Notes: a model not told the origin generated them from the sequence alone. 64,000 bases of DNA from Paludisphaera rhizosphaerae (GCF_011065895.1 NZ_JAALCR010000007.1:1-64000); one strand, 5' to 3'. Shown: positions 1 to 8,484, counted from the first letter of the stretch. Made by a program: numbers and translations.

Positions 1-1322
1 CCACCACCGCCGCCTCCCCAACCGCCGCCGCCTCCGCCCCACCAGTTGCTGTTGTTGTGGACGATGTTGGTATTAATATTATTAATATTCGCGTTGATAT
101 TCGTGTTGTTATTCCAATTGTTCCAGTTCGGACGCCCTCCGCCCCAACCACCGGGACGATTGTTGTTGTTCCAGACGTTGTTGCCGCCGCCGGGACGATT
201 CCAGTTGCCCCAGTTCGGCCGGTTGTTGCCGTTCCAGCCGGGTCGGTTCGGCAAACCGCCGGCGTTCCCGCCGCCAGGACGATTGGGAAAGCCGCCGCCG
301 TTCCAACCTGGACGATTAGGAAGCCCTCCCGTTCCGCCCCCCGGACGATTGGGAAGGCCCCCCGTCCCACCGCCGCCGGCCCATGGAGGTCGCACACCTC
401 CCCCGCCAACGCCCGGACGATTGGGAAGCCCGCCGATCCCACCGCCTGGGCGATTAGGAAGCCCGCCGATCCCGCCCCCCGGGCGATTAGGAAACCCGCC
501 GGTCCCGCCCCCCGGGCGATTCGGAAGTCCTCCGATCCCGCCTCCAGGCCGGTTGGGGAGTCCGCCGATCCCACCTCCCGGCCGGTTGGGGAGCCCCCCT
601 GCACCGGTGCCCGGGCGCGATCCGCCCCAGCCAGGAATACCGCCGCCAACGCCACCGGGACGATTGCCGATGCCCCCGGGACGATTCGGCAACCCACCGC
701 CGATTCCCCCAGGACGATTGCCGATCCCACCGCCGATTCCGCCCGGCCGGTTCGGCAAGTTACCACCACCGATTCCGCCCGGCCGGTTCGGCAAGTTACC
801 ACCACCGATTCCACCCGGCCGATTCGGCATGTTACCGCCAATCCCCCCGGGTCGATTCGGCAAGCCGCCGCCGATCCCGCCCGGTCGATTCGGCAAGCCG
901 CCGCCTCCGGGACGATTCGGCAGTCCGCCGATCCCGCCGGGCCGGTTCTGCCCCCCCCCGCCGCCCGGACGGTTGGCAACCCCGCCTCCCCCCGGTCGAT
1001 TGGGCATTCCACCGCCGATCCCGCCGGGGCGAGTCGTAGGCATTGAGGGTCGGCTCATACCACCGCCCACGTTAGGCCGCGTCTGAGGTCTGGCCGGTCG
1101 GTTCACGGGCATGGAAGGCCGGGTCATTCCACCGGGACGAGCCATGCCGCCGCTGGGACGGGCCATGCCGCCGCCTGGTCGGGCCATGCCGCCCCGCGCG
1201 CCTCCGCCGCCGCCCCGCATACCTCCACCTCGCCCCCCGCGCTGGGCGAAGGCGACGTCGCCAGCAACGGCGAACACGACGCCGAGACACGCGACTGAAG
1301 ACAGGAGACGACGCCTGAACAT
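1..1322 (-). CDS. Secreted Gly/Asn/Pro-repeat protein, C-terminus off the left edge
   Basis: The gene is on the minus strand: ATG at 1322-1320, open without a stop to base 1 (about 440 codons). The start reads MFRRRLLSSVACLGVVFAV.., a signal peptide ending near AFAQ (residue 27). The mature part begins RGGRGGGMRGGGGG, followed by MARPGG units, then over twenty repeats of the type (L/M)PNRPGGIGG or LPNRPGGG. Near the left edge it becomes Asn/Trp-rich (GWNGNNRPNWGNW, NNNTNINANINN, SNWWGGGGG). The base composition also leaves both + frames open with PPGRLGS-type repeats, but only the minus frame has a signal peptide and a sensible start. Glycine-rich RPGG proteins like this are common in planctomycetes, often with an unrelated C-terminal domain, which here lies outside the window. 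Function unknown; likely extracellular or wall-associated. Confidence 0.82.
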   Translation of the reverse strand, partial: MFRRRLLSSVACLGVVFAVAGDVAFAQRGGRGGGMRGGGGGARGGMARPGGGMARPSGGMARPGGMTRPSMPVNRPARPQTRPNVGGGMSRPSMPTTRPGGIGGGMPNRPGGGGVANRPGGGGGQNRPGGIGGLPNRPGGGGLPNRPGGIGGGLPNRPGGIGGNMPNRPGGIGGGNLPNRPGGIGGGNLPNRPGGIGGGIGNRPGGIGGGLPNRPGGIGNRPGGVGGGIPGWGGSRPGTGAGGLPNRPGGGIGGLPNRPGGGIGGLPNRPGGGTGGFPNRPGGGIGGLPNRPGGGIGGLPNRPGVGGGGVRPPWAGGGGTGGLPNRPGGGTGGLPNRPGWNGGGFPNRPGGGNAGGLPNRPGWNGNNRPNWGNWNRPGGGNNVWNNNNRPGGWGGGRPNWNNWNNNTNINANINNINTNIVHNNSNWWGGGGGGWGGGGG

Positions 1323-1389
1323 GGCCGATCCTCGCTCTGCACGGGGGGATGCGCCGCGGTCCGTGCGGGCTTGGGCTCGGGACGTCCTC

Positions 1390-1417
1390 GCGCGACCCTG
1401 GTCGTTCAGGGTCGCGC
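1390..1417. terminator. Perfect 11-bp hairpin between two minus-strand genes
   Basis: GCGCGACCCTG, a 6-nt loop, then CAGGGTCGCGC, about 50 nt past the stop of the NTF2-like gene (1466). There is no clear T-run, so it is a terminator-like stem rather than a textbook Rho-independent terminator. Confidence 0.45.
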
Positions 1418-1465
1418 TCCCTTGGGTCATCGTCGAGAAGCGGTTGATCGCGAGAGCATTCGACC

Positions 1466-2503
1466 TCACTTCGCCTGCGGCGCGCCGCCGGTCGCCGGCG
1501 CGGGGGCCTTGCGAACCATCACCACGTCGAGGATGTCCTCGGAGACGACGCCGCCCAGAATCCGGTCGACCGAGTCGGTTTTGACCGAGTCCTTGTTGAG
1601 GATGGTGTGAACCAGCGTCGCCGAGTTGGGAAGGCCGTCGCGCATCATGCCCTGCGACTTGACGACCCACTGGTTTTCGGCCGTTTGCGTCCAGACGCCC
1701 TCGCCACGGCCTCCCTCAGAGTCGAACAACCAGGATTTGATCTGTCCCGTCTGAGGATCCCAACCGATGAACATGGTTCCGGAGGACCTGGGCTGCCCTT
1801 GAAATTCGGTTGCGTAGGTCCGAATGAGAAAGCTGTTGTTGTCGGCCCATTTAACCTGCGCGGTGACCTTGGCCTGGTCGCCCTCGTTGACCCAGTCGCC
1901 GACCATCCATTCCAGTGGCTTCAGCCGTTCATAAGGAACAACATCCTCCGGAGGCATGGGGTACTCGCGGATTTCAGCGATGCTCCATGCGCCAGCCTTC
2001 TGAACGGCCAGGGTGCTGAAACGGACGAACTCAGCGGCGTCGCCGCCGGGAACCGAGATGCGCGAACGTCCTTCGAGACGGGCGACGTCGGGGGTGAGGA
2101 AACGGATCGCCTCCACGTGCGACTCCAGTTTCAAGCCGCCGCCATCGGCGAACGAGTCGGCGTACATCTGAGAGATCTCGGCCTTCCCCTTGATCTCGTA
2201 GCCGTCCGGATCGACGATCACCGCGTCGTCGGTGTAGAGAGCGGACAGAGCCTGCGCATCGCCCCCTTCGTAGGCCTTGACGAATGCGGAGACCCGGGCC
2301 ATCAGGGCTTGTTCGGCCGGCGTCGTCGGCTTGAAGTCGGCCGCGGGCGTGGCGGGCGGAGTTGCAGGAACGGCCGGTTGAGCCGCGACGGCCGGCGCCT
2401 GGGCGGGCGCGGCGGCGGGGGTCTGCCAGCGCGCAACGGAGACCGTAGCCAAACCGACGGCCGCGACCGCGGTCGCCAGAATCTTCACGAACAGGACACG
2501 CAT
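1466..2503 (-). CDS. Secreted NTF2/SnoaL-like domain protein (YybH/SgcJ type)
   Basis: 345 aa from ATG at 2503; an upstream in-frame start would add 26 residues, but this ATG begins directly with a signal peptide (MRVLFVKILATAVAAVGLA). After an Ala/Pro-rich linker, about residues 65-185 form an NTF2-like/DUF4440 fold (ALMARVSAFVKAYEGGDA, LSALYTDDAVIVDPDGYEIK), the pattern of SnoaL-like polyketide-cyclase relatives. A second half (about 190-330: LEWMVGDWVNEG, FIGWDPQTGQIKSWLFDSEG) looks like a lipocalin-type beta barrel. Such two-domain exported proteins are frequent in planctomycetes and have no assigned reaction. The Ala/Pro-rich tail is probably disordered. Confidence 0.8.
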   Translation of the reverse strand: MRVLFVKILATAVAAVGLATVSVARWQTPAAAPAQAPAVAAQPAVPATPPATPAADFKPTTPAEQALMARVSAFVKAYEGGDAQALSALYTDDAVIVDPDGYEIKGKAEISQMYADSFADGGGLKLESHVEAIRFLTPDVARLEGRSRISVPGGDAAEFVRFSTLAVQKAGAWSIAEIREYPMPPEDVVPYERLKPLEWMVGDWVNEGDQAKVTAQVKWADNNSFLIRTYATEFQGQPRSSGTMFIGWDPQTGQIKSWLFDSEGGRGEGVWTQTAENQWVVKSQGMMRDGLPNSATLVHTILNKDSVKTDSVDRILGGVVSEDILDVVMVRKAPAPATGGAPQAK

Positions 2504-2651
2504 GGGAGGGGCCTCGATGCGGACGTGGACGCGATCGCGTCGATTGGAAAATCCCGGTGCGGTGCGACGATCGCCGGTCACTTCAGTAATAGTAGCGCCG
2601 ACGGTCGAGGTCCAGTGGCAAGGTGCAAGAGCCTCGAAGAAAGCAAAGCAA

Positions 2652-2691
2652 CCCGACCCGGCCCTCGGGTGCGCGAGGGCCGGATCGGGTG
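2652..2691 (-). terminator. Rho-independent-type terminator for the LESLEERW gene
   Basis: A 17-bp stem with one mismatch (ACCCGACCCGGCCCTCG / CGAGGGCCGGATCGGGT) and a 6-nt loop. On the minus strand it is followed by TTGCTTTGCTTTCTT. It lies 34 nt past the stop at 2725. Confidence 0.75.
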
Positions 2692-2724
2692 GATCCGGAA
2701 CCAGGATTCGGTCGACTTCTTGGC

Positions 2725-3612
2725 TTACCTGAGGGTGGGCTTCCTGAGCGCCGAGATGCTCATCACCTGAGGAATCGCGGCCGCCGTGGGGATCTGGCTG
2801 ATGGGCAGCATCCCTCTCACGGTGTGATACGTGGCGTCCGACGACTGGATCTGCATGCCGAGATTCCGCAGCGACGTGATCATGGCGTTGAAATCGCCGT
2901 TGGCGGTGCCGGTGATCGACACGCCGACGTTGGAGCCGACGATGTTGAGAGTCGGCGAAGCGATCTTGGTGGCGTCGACGCCATTGATATAAAGGGCGGC
3001 GAGGTCGCCCGAGACGTTCGCGGGGACGGTCGTCGCCGAGGTGCTGGCTGAAGTCGTCACGGTGGTCTTCGCCTGGGTTGGAGTCGTGGTCGTCTTCGAC
3101 GCGACCGACATCGACGAGGCACTCTCTAGACTAACGTTAGAAACCGTTGGCGTGGAGACTGTCCCTGAGAGGTTGCTACTCGAGGCCGTCCCCGTCGTGG
3201 TGATTGCAGAACGCGTCTGGGCGGAGTTGACGCTGCCCGCCCGCAGGTAGTTGGTGCTGAAATAGTAAATCCGGGTGATGACCGGCGTCGTGGTTGTTGG
3301 AGTCGTGGTCGTGGGCGTGGTTGGAGAGCTGGGAGTAACCGTCGAACCGTTGCTGGAGCCGATGGAACCCGCACGCAGGTAAGTGCCGTTGAAGTACCGG
3401 CTCGGAGTCGATGGAGTGGTGACGACCGGCGTGGTGCTCCCCGAGACAGTCCCGTCGAGCGTCCCGGTCCCGGTGACCGTGGTGGTGGGCAGGCCGGCTC
3501 GGAGGCCGGCCAGCCATGCGAGCGAGGTCGAGCCGGTTGCGGGGGTCCAGCGCTCCTCAAGCGATTCCAGGGTGAGCTTGCGACGGACGAAGAGGCTCCG
3601 GGTGCGGTTCAT
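2725..3612 (-). CDS. Secreted Thr/Ser-rich protein with planctomycete LESLEERWTPA head
   Basis: 295 aa. The N-terminus MNRTRSLFVRRKLTLESLEERWTPA matches the short head found on many exported planctomycete proteins (consensus RLxLExLExRxxPA), where it stands in place of a classical signal peptide. The middle (about 40-190) is a Thr/Ser/Val-rich low-complexity stretch with two copies of a unit ending YYFSTNYLRAGSVNS / RYFNGTYLRAGSIGS, each followed by a TTTPTTTTP-type linker, so an internal repeat is present. The last 100 residues (DLAALYINGVDATKIASPT, GTANGDFNAMITSLRNLGMQI) look like a compact alpha/beta module of unknown family ending SALRKPTLR. Likely a surface or extracellular protein; substrate and role not recognised. 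Confidence 0.75.
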   Translation of the reverse strand: MNRTRSLFVRRKLTLESLEERWTPATGSTSLAWLAGLRAGLPTTTVTGTGTLDGTVSGSTTPVVTTPSTPSRYFNGTYLRAGSIGSSNGSTVTPSSPTTPTTTTPTTTTPVITRIYYFSTNYLRAGSVNSAQTRSAITTTGTASSSNLSGTVSTPTVSNVSLESASSMSVASKTTTTPTQAKTTVTTSASTSATTVPANVSGDLAALYINGVDATKIASPTLNIVGSNVGVSITGTANGDFNAMITSLRNLGMQIQSSDATYHTVRGMLPISQIPTAAAIPQVMSISALRKPTLR

Positions 3613-3857
3613 CGGTCTGGCTCCGTGTATATGTCATCGCGACGCTGAACGTCACGTGAATGTTCGTCTTTGTCGGCGTGACTCCGCAAGATCGTCGAAG
3701 ACTAGCAACGGTCCATTTTGCGGATTACGCTTGACTTTCGCCGGAACCTAACAAGCGAAACGTGCGCCAAACATACGAATCTTGATGCGATCTCCGTCGT
3801 ATCCCACCGGAGTGCGTTAATTCGGGTGCTCGGCGCAGGATGCGAGGCGGTGGATCG

Positions 3858-5030
3858 ATGGGTGAGCGACGAACCTTTGTGCTGACGGACACGGCGCATG
3901 ACGTCTGGATTGAGGACTTCACACTTGAGGGAGCGAGCCTGGGGCCGGCGGCCCTGGGAGGATTCTCGGCGACCAAGCGGCGGCTCCGGGGCGGGCGTCG
4001 CGACGGCGTGGATCTGATCCGGGTCGACAACGGGACGTTCTCGTTCCAGGTCGTCCCGACGCGAGGGATGGGTCTGTGGCGGGCGTCCTGCCAGGGTGAT
4101 CGCGTGGGCTGGGACTCGCCGACCCGCGACGGCCCGATCCATCCGGCCTACGTGCAGCCTCATGACCTGGGGGGCATCGGCTGGCTCGAAGGCTTCGACG
4201 AGTTGATGGTCCGCTGCGGCCTGATGAACAACGGCGCCCCGTTCCGCGCGGGCGACGCCATTCATCCCCTGCACGGCCGGATCGCCTCGATCCCGGCCTG
4301 GTACGTGGCGCTTCACGTCGATTTGGAGCCGCCCTATACGATTACCCTCGAAGGACGGGTGACGGAGTCCTTCCTGTTCGGCGGCGGCGTGGAGTTGGTC
4401 GCGCGGTACACGACCACGCCGGGATCACACGCGGTGACGGTCCGCGACGAGTTCTTCAACGTGAAGGACGTGCCGGTGGAGATGGAGATCCTCTACCACT
4501 GGAACTTCGGCCCGCCTCACCTGGACGAAGGCGCGCGGTTCGTGGCCCCGATGAAGGAGGTCGTCCCCCGCGACGCCCGGGCCGTCGAGGGCCTGGCGAC
4601 GTGGGACGTGTACGGGCCGCCCGAACCCGGCTACGCGGAGCAGGTCTACTTCGGCTCGCTGCACGCCGAGGACGGCCGGACCGTCGCCATGCTCCGCGAT
4701 CGCGCCGGCGAGAAAGCCGTGGCGATGCGTTACGACGTGGCCGGCCAACCGTGCTTCAGCCTCTGGAAGAACACCGGCGGCCTTCGCGACGGCTACGTCA
4801 CGGGCCTTGAACCCGGCGTCAACTTCCCCAACCCCCGGCCGTTCGAGAAGGCCCAGGGCCGCGTCGTCACCATCCCCGTCGACGGCCTGCACGTCACCGA
4901 GACGACCCTGGAAGTCCTCTCCGGCCGCGAAGCCGTCGCCGCCGTCGAGGCCGAGGTCGCACGACTTCAGGCCAAAGGCGCAGCCGTCGTCAGCCCCCGG
5001 CCGGTCGGACCGTTTGCCGTCGAGGGGTGA
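3858..5030 (+). CDS. DUF4432 family, aldose 1-epimerase-like protein
   Basis: 390 aa from ATG 3858 (MGERRTFVLTD); an ATG 18 nt upstream is in frame but adds only MRGGGS. The protein is a beta-sandwich galactose-mutarotase-like enzyme of the DUF4432 family. Seen: FQVVPTRGMGLWRASCQG (about 70-87), PTRDGPIHPAYV, GGIGWLEGFDELMVRCGL, HPLHGRIASIPA, LYHWNFGPPHLDEGARFVAP and a C-terminal GLEPGVNFPNPRPFEK. The conserved HGR and the acidic GFDEL stretch sit where aldose epimerases hold their catalytic His and Glu. Length fits the family. Probably acts on a free sugar in the cytoplasm; the substrate is unknown. It stands alone between minus-strand genes. Confidence 0.85.
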   Translation: MGERRTFVLTDTAHDVWIEDFTLEGASLGPAALGGFSATKRRLRGGRRDGVDLIRVDNGTFSFQVVPTRGMGLWRASCQGDRVGWDSPTRDGPIHPAYVQPHDLGGIGWLEGFDELMVRCGLMNNGAPFRAGDAIHPLHGRIASIPAWYVALHVDLEPPYTITLEGRVTESFLFGGGVELVARYTTTPGSHAVTVRDEFFNVKDVPVEMEILYHWNFGPPHLDEGARFVAPMKEVVPRDARAVEGLATWDVYGPPEPGYAEQVYFGSLHAEDGRTVAMLRDRAGEKAVAMRYDVAGQPCFSLWKNTGGLRDGYVTGLEPGVNFPNPRPFEKAQGRVVTIPVDGLHVTETTLEVLSGREAVAAVEAEVARLQAKGAAVVSPRPVGPFAVEG

Positions 5031-5083
5031 CGGAAAAAGCGAGGCTCATCTCCGCCGAATTGTCAAAGAGCGATTCCCCCGCC

Positions 5084-6448
5084 TCAGACCGCCGTTCTGG
5101 GGCGGGTTCGTTTGCGCGGCGACGGAACGGCGATTCTCGACTTAACTTCATGTTCAACCGACGCTTCAATCGCGGCGGCGTTGGGTTCGTTCGTTGCCTT
5201 TTGGGAAGCGGCGAAACGTGCCGTATGAAAGTCGCGACGCTTCGCGGTCGCCCCGGCTGTTTCGGGCGAGTCTGATCCACGACGGCCTTCCCCCCTGGAG
5301 GGGGAAGGTGGCCCGCAGGGCCGGATGAGGGGGACGACCGGCTTCGCGTTCGGGGAGTCCGTCGGATCGGACGTGTTCGCGACGGCGGTCGTCCCCCTCA
5401 TCTGATCGCTCCGCGATCTGTCTTCCCCCTCCAGGGGGGAAGACGTTTTATGATCATGCTTCGCTGTGTCTTTCCGCATCTTCGTCAGCGTCTGCACCGC
5501 CCGGAACAGCTCGCGCGCCCGCGCCGACTGGTATCGCCGAAGCCGCTCGCCCTCGACGCCGGGCAGGAACGAGGCCGCTTCCGCTCGCTCCAGAGCGTCG
5601 TCCCCCTCGGCCTCCTCCAGTTCGGCCAACCGCTCGCTCAGGCGGTCGGTTTCGCCGTCGACGACCGCCCGCAACGTCGCCCGCGCCTCGTCCTCGTCGG
5701 CCGGCGGAGGGGCCAACTCGCGCCAGTGCTGCCACTGGCTGTAGGTCGGGTCGTGGAACGGCGTGTCCCGCCGCAACCGCTTCCAGAACCCGACGCCGCC
5801 TTCTTCCTCCAGCGCCTCCCAGGCCAGGAAGATCGCGTTCAGGGCCGGGTCGTCAGCGGCGTCGCCCGCCTGCTTCCCCAGCATCCGGACGAACCTGTAC
5901 TTATCGCAATACGTGAACACATGGTCGCCGTCGATTAATGAGCGGATCTCTCCCCAGCGGTCGAGCATCCAGCGCACGCCCTCGGGCGAGTCCTCCAGCG
6001 CCGCGACGATCGCCGCCGGTTCGTCGTCCGGCGGCGGGGCCGCCTTGCCGGAGGCGAAGCTGCCGACGATCGCGAACAGCCTCCGCCCCAGCGCGGCGAC
6101 CTTTGCCGCCCCCTTCGCCCGCGAAGTCAGCATCGCCCTCCGCACCCGCCTCGCCAGCATCGCCGCCTCGTAACGCTCCGCACGCTCCAGCGCCCACGAA
6201 GCCCGCGCCCCGCGCTCGACCAGCGCCCGTTCGATGGCGTTCTGCGGCTCCCACTCCTCGACCCAGCCGCGGATTCGCGAGTCCAGTTCGGCCGGGTCCT
6301 CATGCGGCAGGACCGGGCCGCTCTTCGACCGCATCCCGTGCTTCAGCGCGTTCATACGAGCCCGCGCCTTGCCGGCGTCGGACTTCGGCCCGGTCGATTT
6401 CTGCGCGTTCGCGCGATTGGCGCGGATCTGGGCCTCGGTGGCGGCCAT
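5084..6448 (-). CDS. Conserved protein of unknown function whose C-terminus is built from a repeat element
   Basis: 454 aa. Residues 1-40 (IRANRANAQKSTGPKSDAGK, then ARARMNALKHGM) carry the RxNxANAQKSTGPxxxxGK..xNxxxHG head seen in a family found in planctomycetes and acidobacteria, with no known function; the basic, Asn-rich pattern suggests nucleic-acid contact but that is inference. The middle (50-330) is helical and Glu/Arg-rich (AIERALVERGARASWALERAE, SERLAELEEAEGDDALERAE). From about residue 333 (KTSSPLEGEDRSRSDQMRG..) to about 388 the sequence is a translation of the dispersed palindromic repeat at 5282-5445, and the last 65 residues follow it. The natural stop was probably near residue 335. 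Confidence 0.7.
   Translation of the reverse strand: MAATEAQIRANRANAQKSTGPKSDAGKARARMNALKHGMRSKSGPVLPHEDPAELDSRIRGWVEEWEPQNAIERALVERGARASWALERAERYEAAMLARRVRRAMLTSRAKGAAKVAALGRRLFAIVGSFASGKAAPPPDDEPAAIVAALEDSPEGVRWMLDRWGEIRSLIDGDHVFTYCDKYRFVRMLGKQAGDAADDPALNAIFLAWEALEEEGGVGFWKRLRRDTPFHDPTYSQWQHWRELAPPPADEDEARATLRAVVDGETDRLSERLAELEEAEGDDALERAEAASFLPGVEGERLRRYQSARARELFRAVQTLTKMRKDTAKHDHKTSSPLEGEDRSRSDQMRGTTAVANTSDPTDSPNAKPVVPLIRPCGPPSPSRGEGRRGSDSPETAGATAKRRDFHTARFAASQKATNEPNAAAIEASVEHEVKSRIAVPSPRKRTRPRTAV
5282..5445. repeat. REPIN-like palindromic repeat, copy A (inside a CDS)
   Basis: Two inverted REP halves about 55 nt each. The left half starts GGCCTTCCCCCCTGGAGGGG and includes GGGCCGGATGAGGGGGACGA. 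The right half is its reverse complement with small changes (TCGTCCCCCTCATCTGATCG, then CTTCCCCCTCCAGGGGGGAA). The spacer differs between copies. Sister copies lie at 51558-51716 and 53788-53948, and a diverged subfamily member at 44747-44902. Confidence 0.9.
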
Positions 6449-6583
6449 GGCGGAGTCTCCTCGATCGTCGCGGCGGGAATGTCACTTAGGAGGGACGATC
6501 CGCACAACGAGCGAGGCGATTCCGATTGCCGAGACTTTTCACGCGCCGCTTCGGCCGACAAATCCGCCTGTGCGGGTTACCCT

Positions 6584-6666
6584 GGGTGCCGTGGCCACGC
6601 TTGCGTGGCCTTTAACCGGCATGAGACAGTTGCACGACCCTCGGCGATCGCATGGCCATGGCACCC
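6584..6666. repeat. 83-bp foldback element
   Basis: Outer inverted repeats GGGTGCCGTGGCCA and TGGCCATGGCACCC match at 13 of 14 positions and enclose an inner hairpin GGCCACGC-TT-GCGTGGCC at the left end. The stretch GTGGCC..AACCGGC.TG recurs at 59232-59325. This element fills most of the 300-base intergenic gap 6449-6749, in which no gene is seen. Confidence 0.65.
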
Positions 6667-6749
6667 GGCACCGATTCTCCGGGGAAAATCCGATGCTTCT
6701 GCAATGACAACGGCATCGAGGTGTTTGGGCCGTCGCAGGGGATGGGCAC

Positions 6750-7145
6750 ATGAAAGAGACCTACACCGGCCGGAAAGCAATCCGGCGGGATGGCCAGGAC
6801 CATTTCGCCGAAGTCACGGTCCGAGCATCACCGGGCGAGGCACCGTCCCAGGTGACTCTCTCCGCCGAGGCGATTGAAGATCTGAAATCCGCATTCGGCG
6901 AAGACTTCGAATACCATGGGCACAACGTCTGGACCGCCGTGATGCTCCAGATGAATATCGCGAACGTTGCCGGAGAGATGCCTTACGTCGGAGCCACGAC
7001 ATTCCACGCGGAGGTGCTCCGGGTCCGAGTCTCGGGCAACGCGGGCCGGGAGGTGAGCGGTTTCCTTCTCACGGTCGCGGGCATGGATGCCATCGGCGAA
7101 TGCCTCTGCGCCTGGGAAGACGAACGTCACGGGTTAATGAGTTGA
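6750..7145 (+). CDS. Hypothetical protein, 131 aa
   Basis: No family recognised. The protein is soluble-looking, with no signal peptide and no membrane segment. It begins MKETYTGRKAIRRDGQDHF and contains EAIEDLKSAFGEDFEYHGH and a hydrophobic patch EVSGFLLTVAGMDAIGECLCA near the end. Codon use has the strong third-position GC of neighbouring genes, which supports it as real, and no competing minus frame has a good start. GGGGATGGG a few bases upstream of the ATG may serve as ribosome site. It is a monocistronic orphan between the foldback repeat and the antitoxin-like gene. Confidence 0.55.
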   Translation: MKETYTGRKAIRRDGQDHFAEVTVRASPGEAPSQVTLSAEAIEDLKSAFGEDFEYHGHNVWTAVMLQMNIANVAGEMPYVGATTFHAEVLRVRVSGNAGREVSGFLLTVAGMDAIGECLCAWEDERHGLMS

Positions 7146-7239
7146 CACAGGTTTCCGCCATGACACCGGTTTTCCGCCAGGTCAGCAACGAGACCAGGAG
7201 TGGTAGAATAGCGTGAACCGGACTGAGGTTGGCGAGCCC

Positions 7240-7545
7240 ATGAGTACGGTGCTGAAAGGTTTCATCCGCAACGGCAAAGTCGAGTTGAATGAACCGGCGG
7301 ACTGGCCGGATGGGACCGAAGTCGTGGTCGCCCAGGAGGACGCCGGCAGGGAAGAAGGTCCGGCGCCGCCCGACGAGATCGCCCGCGTCCTGGCGGCCAT
7401 GCAGCGGTTGCAACCGCTCGACATTCCCGACGACGTCGGCGCCGACCTCGACGAGTGGGAGTCTCGGTCCACCGTCCGCTCACACCACCCAATATGGACG
7501 ACGAAACCGCCGCCTGACGATCGCGGGCGCGGGTTCGCGGGGTGA
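7240..7545 (+). CDS. Antitoxin-like protein (DUF104/AbrB-like head), orphan
   Basis: 101 aa from ATG 7240 (MSTVLKGFIRNGKVELNEPA), chosen over an in-frame start 27 nt upstream because the family begins exactly here. The head VxxGxIxNGxVxLxEPxDWPDGTEV is the swapped-hairpin DNA-binding module of small antitoxins that usually precede a PIN toxin. After residue 80 (DEWESRSTVRSHHPIWTTKP) the sequence stops resembling the usual helical toxin-binding tail, so the C-terminus may be frameshifted. No toxin gene follows; a PIN-domain relic lies 1.3 kb downstream (8861-9034). Probably a decaying or solitary antitoxin. Confidence 0.55.
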   Translation: MSTVLKGFIRNGKVELNEPADWPDGTEVVVAQEDAGREEGPAPPDEIARVLAAMQRLQPLDIPDDVGADLDEWESRSTVRSHHPIWTTKPPPDDRGRGFAG

Positions 7546-7665
7546 GCCGGTTCTCCGGCCGCCCCGCTTGCTTTTGTAGTTGGCCGATCGGCCGGGGGAG
7601 GGCCGCCGGGAAGACGTCTCCGCCGGTCGGCCGGGACGTTGGGGCTGATCGGCGGGGGGGGCGAG

Positions 7666-8484
7666 TTAGACCGTCGCGGGTCTGCGGGCTCGCCCAACGG
7701 CGACCGCCGCGGCGGCACCCAACGCGATGAAGGCGGAGACCACGCTCGCGGGCTCGGGCACGGCCGAGGTCGAGGTGGACAGGCCGCTCCACTGGATGTT
7801 GTAGCTATTGCCGTAGTTGTGGCCCTGGAGCATGACGGTGCCGATGCCGAGAGTCGGCTCGCTCAGCGTGTAGCCGCTGCCCAGGATGGAGCCGTTCAGG
7901 AAGTAGCTGACGAGGCCCGTCGACGACACGCTGAACCCCAAGCTGATCGTGTCGCCCGCCGTGACGCTGGTGACTCCGCTCCAGGCTCCAGTCTCCGAAT
8001 CATAGGTCCGGACTCCGAAGCCTCCCGCATCGCCGACGACCTCGATGATGGGGTAGCCCGTGCGGTCGGCGGGATCGGTGACGCTGGCCCCGCTGTAGGT
8101 GATTCCCCAGAAGCCCGCGAACCGAGTGTATCCGTCCGCCGGGGGATTGACCGCGAGGGTCCAGGTGGGATCGACGAAGACGCTGATCTGGGTCGCCAGC
8201 GTCCCCGTCTCGACGTCGTAGGCCCGCCCCTGGGTGTTGTAGAAGGCGTTGGCCTGGAAGTCGCCCCCGTTGATGGTCTGCTGGAGGATCCCGGAACCGC
8301 TCGGCAAGGGCGAAACGAACCCGTAGGGGGCGAACCGATCCGTGTACCATTTGCCGGGATCATGCGCGACGCCGAGCTGGACGGGAGTGTTGAAATCGAA
8401 GAGCTGGTCGGCCCGGGACGGGGCCGAGAGCACGACGACCAGGGCGAAGCCGAGAACCACGTTGCGGAAGTTCAAGATGCTCAT
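7666..8484 (-). CDS. PEP-CTERM sorted secreted protein
   Basis: 272 aa from ATG 8484, preceded by GGAG 10 nt upstream; the frame stays open further upstream but without a signal peptide. N-terminal signal peptide MSILNFRNVVLGFALVVVLSAPSRA. The body (30-235) is a beta-rich extracellular domain of the kind seen in PEP-CTERM proteins (WYTDRFAPYGFVSP, FAGFWGITYSGASVTDP, GYPIIEVVGDAGGFGVRTYD), with a lectin-like jelly-roll look. The C-terminus holds the sorting signal: VPEPAS, a hydrophobic helix (VVSAFIALGAAAAVAVG) and a basic end RARRPATV. In such systems exosortase removes the tail at the outer surface; no exosortase gene is in this window. Function of the body unknown. Confidence 0.85.
   Translation of the reverse strand: MSILNFRNVVLGFALVVVLSAPSRADQLFDFNTPVQLGVAHDPGKWYTDRFAPYGFVSPLPSGSGILQQTINGGDFQANAFYNTQGRAYDVETGTLATQISVFVDPTWTLAVNPPADGYTRFAGFWGITYSGASVTDPADRTGYPIIEVVGDAGGFGVRTYDSETGAWSGVTSVTAGDTISLGFSVSSTGLVSYFLNGSILGSGYTLSEPTLGIGTVMLQGHNYGNSYNIQWSGLSTSTSAVPEPASVVSAFIALGAAAAVAVGRARRPATV

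Noticed and set aside
46-1086. Long + strand open frames with PPGRLGS and similar repeats
   Set aside because: They are antisense to the NRPGG protein; only the minus frame has a signal peptide, a start and natural glycine-rich composition.
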